The notes under the pieces are model-generated. The model had not been told where the DNA came from. It did no database searches and saw only the letters and a list, made by a program, of their open reading frames with translations. 41,740 nucleotides of DNA from Pustulibacterium marinum (GTDB taxonomy: Bacteria > Bacteroidota > Bacteroidia > Flavobacteriales > Flavobacteriaceae). A program made the translations under genes and the position numbers. The stretch is taken from assembly GCF_900116665.1 (NCBI RefSeq), contig NZ_FPBK01000022.1, forward strand, positions 1 to 41,740, in the 5' to 3' direction. Shown here one piece after another: positions 8,629 through 16,722 of the stretch (its first letter is position 1; every line of letters begins with the position of its first letter).

Positions 8629-8757
8629 ATTACAAAAATATAAAAACTTAAGGTTGTGAATTGCTTTAGCTCCAATTTTTATTGCTCTTTTGGAGTCGCT
8701 GAACCTCATAAAATCAGTTTCAGAATTGCGAAGTAATCATGAATTCCTCTAAAAACC

Positions 8758-9106
8758 AATAAAAATGATATGAATAATTGTACTTTTAACTAGGATTCAC
8801 AGGAAAAAACGAATTGGTACGTTAAGTTGTACAGTTGTGAATTGCTCTCAAAATTGTATTTTTATTTAGGATTCACAGGCTTCTTCACCTTCACCGTCTG
8901 GCATACAGTGTTGTGAATTGCTCTCAAAATTGTATTTTTATTTAGGATTCACAGGAAAAGATAACACTGTTACACTTAGCCTAAAGTTGTGAATTGCTCT
9001 CAAAATTGTATTTTTATTTAGGATTCACAGGTTCTTGCTTACGTCGAATATTATAACTAAGTTGTGAATTGCTCTCAAAATTGTATTTTTATTTAGGATT
9101 CACAGG
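8758..9106 (+). CRISPR. type II-C CRISPR array: four intact 46-nt repeats plus one degenerate repeat
   Basis: Intact repeats lie at 8834-8879, 8910-8955, 8986-9031 and 9061-9106, identical over 46 nt. They begin GTTGTGAATTGCTCTC and end TTTAGGATTCACAGG, with TGTGAAT/ATTCACA at the ends. A degenerate copy (8758-8803) keeps only its last ~27 nt, with three changes. The spacers are 30, 30, 30 and 29 nt. The crRNA direction is plus, because repeat bases 1-25 pair with the tracrRNA anti-repeat and type II repeats start GTTG/GTTT. It is therefore convergent with cas9-cas1-cas2. Each repeat holds TTG (bases 2-4), 19 nt, then TATTTTTA (24-31), close to TTG-N19-TAnnTTTG, so each spacer probably has its own promoter, as known for Neisseria and Campylobacter II-C arrays. 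Spacer origins were not searched. Confidence 0.95.
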
Positions 9107-9125
9107 ATACCGTCGCTATCAGACT

Positions 9126-9143
9126 GGTATTCTGATGAATACC
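9126..9143. other. hairpin just beyond the last CRISPR repeat
   Basis: GGTATTC/GAATACC is a perfect 7-bp stem with loop TGAT, followed by TTATCT, 20 nt after the last repeat. It could end array transcripts or mark the leader side of the array. Confidence 0.45.
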
Positions 9144-9214
9144 TTATCTATTAGAAATTAAAAAATCTAGTTGTTTAAAGCGGACTTCGTTAGCACAAAC
9201 TCAGATTTATATTC

Positions 9215-10482
<1,268 letters not shown>

Positions 10483-10486
10483 AACA

Positions 10487-13400
10487 CTAAGCTTTTTGTA
10501 TATTACCTAATCTATCTACCTTTAACTTCACACAAACATCTTTCATCATTGTATTATCCAAACTACGTTCCATTTTGTTTAATGATGAAAACTCCATTTT
10601 ATTTACAATTGAAGTTGCCATATTTTGTATTACGCAAAACATTTGTGTACCTGTAAAACTTACAACTTTATAAATTCTTTTGATTTGTTCAGAACTCAAA
10701 TTGTTTAAATCTATTAAACTAGTACTCTCATCTTCGGAAGGCACATATACCAAATCATTAGGAGAAAGATGAAACAAGAGCTTATTACCTTTTTCATTAG
10801 CCTCAGGTACTGAACTTAGTCCTTGCTTTTGTCTTTCAATTACAATGTTTAAAGGAATGGTTTCATACACTCTTTTATTTTTAGTTTCATCCCAATAGAT
10901 AGCAAAGAATAAATTAGTTCCTTTAGCAGCTTCCACATACTTGGCTTTCTTATTTCCTTGATAACCAACTTTAAATTTACTTCCTAATTCAAAAACTCTA
11001 ACTTTTAAGATAGGTTGGTGAAATTTACCACCATTTAATTGAACTATATTCTTGTTCATATCTTCAATACCTTCAGGAGAAAAAGCTAATTCAGGATGTT
11101 CTAAAAGAACCTTGTCTTTGATAAGTTGTTTTCTTCTTTGAATTTTCTCGGCAACACCTTTTTCAGCTATTGTCACTTTGGTTTCATCATACTGTTCTAG
11201 ATGATTGATGAGTATCATCTGAATACCTGTATCTGTTATACTCTCTATACTCTTTGAATTAAAAGAAGCATCTAAACTTTTACGAGTTGCAGTTAATATT
11301 TTTCCTTTTGGAACTTTTACTCTAGGAAGATCTACCAATCCAGAAACTGTCTCTTTATGCATAGATTTTCGAATAGCCCAATTGACACCCTTTTGTGCTA
11401 CTTTAGTCTTTTTACCGTTTACTATTTTCTCATAATAATTTGTAGCCTTATTGATTACTCTTAAATTCTGTTTAAAGCTAACCACTGTATGCTCTAGTTC
11501 AATTTTTGCTTCTGCTGTAAAATTATCCCATGGTTTCTTGAACGTGGTAAACTTATTTCTAGTTTCTCCATTTTTAGTCATCCACTGCTCCGTATTTCTT
11601 AGCTTATGTTGTAGGTCATACCGTTCTTTTGATTGTGCATGCTTATTGTTTAATAAATTTACATGATCACGTGTGGCACATGCTATTACCAAGGCATCTA
11701 ATGCGTGGTGACGATGATCTATTCTTTTCTTTTGAAATCCTTTAGAGTACTCAAAAGGAACAGTTGGAATGGTTTTACCACTGCTATTTTTAGAAGTGTA
11801 CTCTTCCGATTTGGTTAATTGATTCATTCGTTCAAAACGTGATAGTATCAATTGATTCCAGACATCATTTAATCCCCAGTCTTGTTTTAATTTAGTAGTA
11901 ATTTTCCCGTTTCCAGGTATTATATTTTTTGAGTTTACGCCATCATCTGCATCTTCAGTTCTAACAATATTGGATAGTACATTAGCTATGTATTTACTAA
12001 TGTAGCGAGTATCATTAAGTTGACGTAAGATCATTTTCTCAGGAATCTCATCCAATAATAATTTATCTTTCTTGCCTCTGTTCTTTGTATAATGCTCGTT
12101 TACAAACGCTTCATAGGCTGTTTCGGATAAAATTTCTACTTCACCTGAACTTGTCGTAACTTTTTGTCCATGATGATTTTTAATGAATTCTAAACCTAGC
12201 TGTTTATCTTTTAAACTATTTACCTCAGCTTCACAAATAATTTTATTACTAAAACTATCGTCAAAATATCTACTTTGTGGAATTACGTGTTCTATTTCGT
12301 AAGCAGCAGTAAATAATTTACTCAACGGTATTGGTTTTCCTGTATAGGGCGAACAATACTTTTGCTCTAACCACAATTTGTAACGTTGAATTTCTGCTTT
12401 GGAAGGCTCTGCTTTTTTACTGATTTTATCTATATCATCTGGTATGACAATATTAGATTTTAATACGCCATCTTCATATATTTTCAATGCTTCTTGTTGC
12501 ATTGGTGAATATGGGCGTACATTCTGTATAGAGCTATCGCTCATAAGCTCTATTAATATCTTTTTAATACGCAGATTTGTGTTTTCATTTTCAGCAATAA
12601 CACTCGATAGTTTTTTACGCTTATCGGCTGTATTCTTCATGTCACGGCCTAGTTCTACGTGAATTTCATCAAAATAATCTTTGATTCCTTTTCCATACTG
12701 TTTCCAAATATCTTTTACAACTCTCAGTGTTTCTGTAACCACTTGTTCTACTATTGGGTTGCGCAACGAATGTTGTTTAAAATCATTTAAAAACTCTTCC
12801 AAATCATTCACTGAATTCCATTTTCCTGCGGAGTTGGCTTCAGAATGACGATCATAAACTATATACTGAGCTAACCACAATTGTAATCCCTGAAAATGAT
12901 CTTCGTTTGTTAGTTTTTGAGATTTCTCTCTAACCCTATCTTTAATGGTGTCATCATATTCGCCGGTAATAATTTTTTCAATTCTGGCTTTAGTATTTTC
13001 GTCTATTGCATCCCAAGACCAGTATTTCCCTACTCTAAATAAAGGGAGTAGTTTTTTAATAGCTTTAAGTGAATAGCGGCCGTACTCACTATCAAAAGGT
13101 TTGAATTTTATGAAATTGTCTACAAAGGAGCTTTCATCTAAATTATACCGCTTACTAAACGACTTTAATGCTCGCTCATATTCACGTTTATCTGTAACAG
13201 AATAGATGATATGCCACAGATGTTGCTCTTTGTCTGGTGATAGAAAATCATCCGTGATATTGATAACTTTTTTTAATCTTCTATGAATTTCATATCTGGT
13301 TTCATTCATTGGATATTTTTTTGATTCATTTTTATCTGAATCGTATACATAGTTCCAACGATACTTTGCAACCTCTATAGCTAATTCGGTTTTTAAAGCT

Positions 13401-14926
13401 CTACCTTTTGCATTCGGAAATTTATTTTTTACAATTGGTAATAGAAAATAGCTTAGAATATCCAAATGGTCAACCTCCCTTTGTTCCATAAGAAACTCAA
13501 AGAGCTGTTCAACATCGACATTACTATTTATGAATTGTTCTGTAACATCTTTATCTCCCTCTATAAGATAAATTTTAAGATTGTGTAACCATTGCCAAAC
13601 ACGAAACTCTTGGTATAAAGGATTTGATTTTGGAATTGTTGTTAAGTATTGAGTCTGTTCAACCCCGTCCTTATCTTTAAAAACTCTATACTCTAAAGTA
13701 CACTTACCTATAGATGATTTTTGACTTTTTAAAGGACGTTGATAGAAAATAATATCATTTAAAAATAAGTGTAAAAAATCTCGTTTGCCTAATTGAGTTT
13801 GGTGAGCTTCATTGCTTTTATACAACTCTCTTACACAATCTATATATAACTCATCTGTAAACAGCTCTGGTTGTAATGCTATTTGCTTTTGTAAAATTTG
13901 TTGTAATTCTTCTTTATAGTATTTCCGCTCAATAGTTCTTACTAATTGTCCTTTAATCTTTTGATTAGGATTTTTAAGTAAGTTGTCATAAATGTAGGTT
14001 CCAACAGTTACTTTAGATTGAGTTATCTCTTGTTCTGTTTTCTTTTTTATTAAAGTCCAATCATCTTCTTTAGGAGCTCTAAAACTTCTTTTTTCTTCTC
14101 CTTCTTTATTAGTTTTCACAGATCCGTCATCATTAACATCTGTTGTCACGATAAAATCTTTAACCTTATCTTTCCAATCAGCTAAATCAGTTTTACTAGA
14201 CCTTCTATATACCCAACCATTTTCTAAAGTTAAAGAGTACCAAACCTCTCCTTTTCTATTTGGTTCTTCGTCTGCCTTAACATCAATAACTTTCAATGAA
14301 TAAAACTCAATACATTTATTAGGATTTTCCTCTTCTTCTTCTCCACGTAATTGATAATAACCTCGCTTTTGATTAAAATTAAGTATAATCCACGCTAATT
14401 CTTGTTTATCAATTTTATATGAAAGCGCTTTTTTACGTAAATAATAAATTGTCCAATCATAAGGAATACTTATATCATATCCCTTTGATTTAAAATCTTG
14501 TACCATCTTTTCAAACGAAGACTGAAATAGGAACTCATAGGTTTCCTTTTCTTCATCGTCGCTTTTTATATTGTTCCAAGCTATTTTAGGCTCAGTATTT
14601 TCTTTAAACTTACCTAGTCGCTTTTCAAAATCAATTTGACTTGCATAATGAGATGGAAGAAAATTTAATATGTTTAAAACTCTATGTAAACGCTCTCTTC
14701 TTAAAAGGTGTCTTTCTCGTAATCTTCTTACACCCCTATACCCTGTTCTTTCTGCAGTTTGAGAAATCGAATTTCCTTTACCAAAATCACCTAATACATC
14801 CTGACTCATAGGAATTATTCTACTTCCTAATCCTAATATTTCACCCTGCTTATTTTCAAAATCTTGTTCTATCAACGCCCAACCAATAGAGTTGGTTCCA
14901 AGGTCTAATCCTAATATTTTTTTCAT
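10487..14926 (-). CDS. cas9: type II-C Cas9 RNA-guided endonuclease
   Basis: 1479 aa. Cuts both strands of DNA matched by crRNA-tracrRNA. RuvC-I: KKILGLDLGTNSIGWAL with D8. Arginine-rich bridge helix at about 60-90 (TGYRGVRRLRERHLLRRERL). Large REC lobe to about 740. RuvC-II: IHVELGRDM with E758. HNH: YEIEHVIPQSRYFDDSFSNK with H880 and N903, at the same 23-residue spacing as H840/N863 of SpCas9. RuvC-III: DHRHHALDALVIA with H1074 and D1077. WED/PAM-interacting part from about 1200. All catalytic residues are present, so it should be active. It is long compared with Neisseria or Campylobacter II-C Cas9 (~1000-1080 aa) but in the size range I recall for Bacteroidota. No cas4 or csn2 is seen, which fits II-C. 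The PAM cannot be read from sequence. Confidence 0.97.
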   Translation of the reverse strand: MKKILGLDLGTNSIGWALIEQDFENKQGEILGLGSRIIPMSQDVLGDFGKGNSISQTAERTGYRGVRRLRERHLLRRERLHRVLNILNFLPSHYASQIDFEKRLGKFKENTEPKIAWNNIKSDDEEKETYEFLFQSSFEKMVQDFKSKGYDISIPYDWTIYYLRKKALSYKIDKQELAWIILNFNQKRGYYQLRGEEEEENPNKCIEFYSLKVIDVKADEEPNRKGEVWYSLTLENGWVYRRSSKTDLADWKDKVKDFIVTTDVNDDGSVKTNKEGEEKRSFRAPKEDDWTLIKKKTEQEITQSKVTVGTYIYDNLLKNPNQKIKGQLVRTIERKYYKEELQQILQKQIALQPELFTDELYIDCVRELYKSNEAHQTQLGKRDFLHLFLNDIIFYQRPLKSQKSSIGKCTLEYRVFKDKDGVEQTQYLTTIPKSNPLYQEFRVWQWLHNLKIYLIEGDKDVTEQFINSNVDVEQLFEFLMEQREVDHLDILSYFLLPIVKNKFPNAKGRALKTELAIEVAKYRWNYVYDSDKNESKKYPMNETRYEIHRRLKKVINITDDFLSPDKEQHLWHIIYSVTDKREYERALKSFSKRYNLDESSFVDNFIKFKPFDSEYGRYSLKAIKKLLPLFRVGKYWSWDAIDENTKARIEKIITGEYDDTIKDRVREKSQKLTNEDHFQGLQLWLAQYIVYDRHSEANSAGKWNSVNDLEEFLNDFKQHSLRNPIVEQVVTETLRVVKDIWKQYGKGIKDYFDEIHVELGRDMKNTADKRKKLSSVIAENENTNLRIKKILIELMSDSSIQNVRPYSPMQQEALKIYEDGVLKSNIVIPDDIDKISKKAEPSKAEIQRYKLWLEQKYCSPYTGKPIPLSKLFTAAYEIEHVIPQSRYFDDSFSNKIICEAEVNSLKDKQLGLEFIKNHHGQKVTTSSGEVEILSETAYEAFVNEHYTKNRGKKDKLLLDEIPEKMILRQLNDTRYISKYIANVLSNIVRTEDADDGVNSKNIIPGNGKITTKLKQDWGLNDVWNQLILSRFERMNQLTKSEEYTSKNSSGKTIPTVPFEYSKGFQKKRIDHRHHALDALVIACATRDHVNLLNNKHAQSKERYDLQHKLRNTEQWMTKNGETRNKFTTFKKPWDNFTAEAKIELEHTVVSFKQNLRVINKATNYYEKIVNGKKTKVAQKGVNWAIRKSMHKETVSGLVDLPRVKVPKGKILTATRKSLDASFNSKSIESITDTGIQMILINHLEQYDETKVTIAEKGVAEKIQRRKQLIKDKVLLEHPELAFSPEGIEDMNKNIVQLNGGKFHQPILKVRVFELGSKFKVGYQGNKKAKYVEAAKGTNLFFAIYWDETKNKRVYETIPLNIVIERQKQGLSSVPEANEKGNKLLFHLSPNDLVYVPSEDESTSLIDLNNLSSEQIKRIYKVVSFTGTQMFCVIQNMATSIVNKMEFSSLNKMERSLDNTMMKDVCVKLKVDRLGNIQKA

Positions 14927-14956
14927 AGCTATTTTCTTTCAATACTATAACGTTTC

Positions 14957-14983
14957 TAAATATAGGAATTAATTTTTACACAA
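14957..14983 (-). promoter_or_regulatory. cas9 operon promoter
   Basis: On the minus strand TATATTTA (14957-14964) matches the -7 box at all but the last base. A TTG (14981-14983) lies 16 nt upstream. The start codon is 31 nt downstream of the box. Confidence 0.5.
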
Positions 14984-14985
14984 CT

Positions 14986-15001
14986 TTACGGTTAACCGTA
15001 A
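14986..15001. promoter_or_regulatory. perfect 16-bp palindrome between cas9 and tracrRNA promoters
   Basis: TTACGGTTAACCGTAA is a perfect dyad. It sits 2 bp from the -33 TTG of the cas9 promoter and in the -33 zone of the tracrRNA promoter, as expected for an operator shared by both. No regulator gene for it is identified in the window. Confidence 0.55.
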
Positions 15002-15022
15002 TAAAATTTAGAATTCTTTTTA

Positions 15023-15030
15023 TATATTTG
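15023..15030 (+). promoter_or_regulatory. tracrRNA promoter -7 box
   Basis: TATATTTG is a perfect TAnnTTTG. Transcription should start at about 15035-15037, inside the anti-repeat. Confidence 0.65.
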
Positions 15031-15031
15031 G

Positions 15032-15115
15032 AGTACAATTTTGAAAGCAATTCACAATAAGGATTATTCCGTTGTGAAAACATTTAGCGCCTCGACTACC
15101 TTCGGGGCTTTTTTT
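15032..15115 (+). ncRNA. tracrRNA, divergent from cas9
   Basis: The anti-repeat 15032-15056 (ending GAAAGCAATTCACAA) is complementary to repeat bases 1-25 except for one A-C mismatch at repeat base 14 and the first base of the repeat. Next come a GGA-TTAT-TCC hairpin, enclosed by a TTCACAA/TTGTGAA pairing, and a linker. The terminator GCCTCGA/TCGGGGC (15089-15108) has seven or more T residues after it. Expected transcript about 80 nt. It processes crRNA with RNase III and docks into Cas9. The position upstream of and divergent from cas9 differs from Neisseria, where it lies beyond the array. Confidence 0.92.
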
Positions 15116-15187
15116 ATATACTGTAGACAACTCTAGTTCTATAACCACTGAAGTATACTCCAAAAAACACTTCGACGCTACCCTTTT

Positions 15188-15249
15188 GAAACCATCACAG
15201 AAAACCATCACAGAAAACCATCACAGAAAACCATCACAGAAAACCATCA
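15188..15249. repeat. 13-bp tandem repeat, nearly five copies
   Basis: AAAACCATCACAG is repeated head to tail (copies start at 15188, 15201, 15214, 15227 and 15240). The first has G for its first base and the last is cut after ten bases. It lies 70 nt after the tracrRNA terminator. Confidence 0.9.
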
Positions 15250-15774
15250 AAAAAGATACAGAACAAACGACGACGTGTGCACCGATAAAATGATCAAAAA
15301 AAATCTGTAAAAATCAAAATCTAGCGTTTTTACTCACGGATCAAGCACACATAAATACATTTTTGCACCAAAAAAATGGAATTTCAGGACATTCATTTTA
15401 TGCCATTGAAGCCGTAATATGAACACTTTTAACTGTTTTTAAACAATGTAATGGCTTTTCAAACAGCGACTTGGAAAGAGAAGTACTTAAAAAAATAATG
15501 ACTCATCACTATTTTCTAAAATTCATAAACACCTGATTTACAGGTAAAAAATAAAAACAAATAGGTATATACCGAATACGCCCTTAGTTGACCGCAAATA
15601 TGATAAATAATTCCGAAAAAATCAACACCATAAACACTTGATTTAAAAATACTTACAAACATAATCCTGTTTATAAGTTTTTAAACGATTAATAAACAAG
15701 TAGTTACATGTCGTTTAAAAACATTTACTTAACATTCATAGTTATTTGATTATCAAGTAGCTAAAATTTTACTG
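15250..15774. other. AT-rich non-coding stretch with a 12-bp inverted repeat
   Basis: No gene is seen. GTTTTTAAACGA (15677-15688) is repeated in inverse as TCGTTTAAAAAC (15711-15722) with a 22-nt gap, and a near copy GTTTTTAAACAA lies at 15435-15446. These may be binding sites for a regulator of the HU-like gene. TATTTTTG at 15775-15782 is a perfect -7 box for that gene. Confidence 0.5.
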
Positions 15775-15859
15775 TATTTTTGAAAAGGAGCATCAAGGTA
15801 CTCACAGCGTAGTATATATGTATCCAACAAAAAGTATTCATTTTTAAATTTTAAGCTTT

Positions 15860-16243
15860 ATGAGCGTTAAAATCAAAGCGGTCAAACGGATCAATCCGTT
15901 AGATTTGGCCCAACCGGCAAAGTATTATGCCACAGCCATCACCGATGGAGAAACCGATTTGGAAGCATTAGCAGAAGACATTTCACTGCAATGCACCGTA
16001 ACTGAAACCGACTGCTTAGCAGTGCTAGCAGCCCTGGAACGAAATGTGATCAAACAACTTCGTAACGGGAAACATGTAAAACTCGGAAGACTGGGGAGTT
16101 TTAAAGTAAGCGTCAGCGCACAGGGACAAGACAATGAAGAGGATGTTGTAGCCAGTGATGTCACCAAAAATCGAGTGTTGTTTCAACCGGGTAAGCGTAT
16201 CCGCGAAATGCTGAAACTGCTTACCTACCAAAAAGTCGCTTAG
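15860..16243 (+). CDS. HU-like DNA-binding protein
   Basis: 127 aa. It has the fold pattern of the Bacteroidota HU-related (HU-HIG type) proteins. An N-terminal strand (SVKIKAVKRINPLDLAQPAK, YYATAITDGETDLEALAEDI) is followed by helices ending VLAALERNVIKQLRNGKHVK. Then comes the beta-arm region LGRLGSFKVSVSAQG, which in HU proteins wraps the DNA minor groove. The C terminus (RVLFQPGKRIREMLKLL) is typical. It is likely a nucleoid-associated protein. A perfect -7 box lies at 15775 and a strong terminator at 16281. It is a single gene in a repeat-rich non-coding region next to the CRISPR locus; a functional link is not shown. Confidence 0.8.
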   Translation: MSVKIKAVKRINPLDLAQPAKYYATAITDGETDLEALAEDISLQCTVTETDCLAVLAALERNVIKQLRNGKHVKLGRLGSFKVSVSAQGQDNEEDVVASDVTKNRVLFQPGKRIREMLKLLTYQKVA

Positions 16244-16280
16244 GCCCCGGCTTTTTTTGAGCTACTTCGGTAGTTTCATT

Positions 16281-16314
16281 ATCCCGACTAGTATCCGCTG
16301 GTCGGGATTTTTTT
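16281..16314 (+). terminator. terminator of the HU-like gene
   Basis: The stem ATCCCGAC/GTCGGGAT has a 12-nt loop, then seven T residues. Confidence 0.85.
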
Positions 16315-16332
16315 ATCAAAATACTTCCAAAA

Positions 16333-16408
16333 CAAACGTTTCCCCCACTCCAAACAAACGTTTGATTCCTTCCTACCAAACGTTTGATTCCTTCCTACCA
16401 AACGTTTG
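16333..16408. repeat. four CAAACGTTTG palindromes at exact 22-bp spacing
   Basis: The palindrome CAAACGTTTG starts at 16333 (last base C in this copy), 16355, 16377 and 16399. The 12-nt gaps 2-3 and 3-4 are identical (ATTCCTTCCTAC) but gap 1-2 differs. Each dyad is thus on the same face of the helix, two turns apart. This looks like a protein-binding array. Confidence 0.75.
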
Positions 16409-16559
16409 TTGCTGCAAAATGCATAATTTACATCTTAAATCACATCAAAATACCTCTCTTAAAGGAAATGTAGCATAAATCAGCTAGAAGAAACCTTTAT
16501 TTTTTACACAAACCGTAAGTACTGGTTTTTACTAAAAAGACATAAAAAAAGCTCAAAAA

Positions 16560-16652
16560 TTCGGATTAGGCCCCGGCTTTTTTTGAGCTGTATCGTTAGT
16601 ATTTCACTATCCCATTCAGTATCCGCTGTCTGGTTACGACTTTTTAAATGTA
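16560..16652 (+). pseudogene. fossil copy of the HU gene tail and terminator
   Basis: The block TTAGGCCCCGGCTTTTTTTG and the sequence after it repeat the stop codon region and terminator of the HU-like gene (16230-16314). The terminator stem is now degraded (ATCCCATTC against TGGTTACGAC). No HU coding part remains upstream, so only the tail of a duplicate gene survives. 16409-16559 shows nothing recognisable. Confidence 0.55.
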
Positions 16653-16722
16653 CTTAAATATTTTTGAAATACTACACTTTTGTGAATTAAAATTAACACC
16701 CTCGCAGAGAATTCGGTTACGT

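Larger units (their letters stand above)
8325..8757. repeat. ~188-bp tandem repeat (2.3 copies) beside the CRISPR array
   Basis: Unit A starts at 8325, unit B at 8512 (period 187) and partial unit C at 8702 (period 190). Each full unit has, left to right on the plus strand, a hairpin region around CGGTTTCAGAATTGCGAAG, a strong palindrome CAGCTGAT/ATCAGCTG (8382-8413 and 8571-8602), a GGCTCGCGAGCC-type palindrome, and GTTGTGAATTGCTTT (8463-8477 and 8653-8667). Its first 13 bases equal bases 1-13 of the CRISPR repeat, and it is followed by a CTCCAA/TTGGAG hairpin. Unit C runs directly into the degenerate first repeat of the array. No protein coding is seen. Confidence 0.8.

Noticed and set aside
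9107-9136. A fifth spacer after the last repeat
   Set aside because: It has spacer-like length, but no repeat follows; the sequence belongs to a hairpin at 9126-9143.
15020-15211. 63-codon minus-strand open frame
   Set aside because: It lies antisense to the tracrRNA and its terminator.
16257-16478. 73-codon plus-strand frame after the HU-like gene
   Set aside because: It runs through the HU terminator and the palindrome array, so it is a chance frame.
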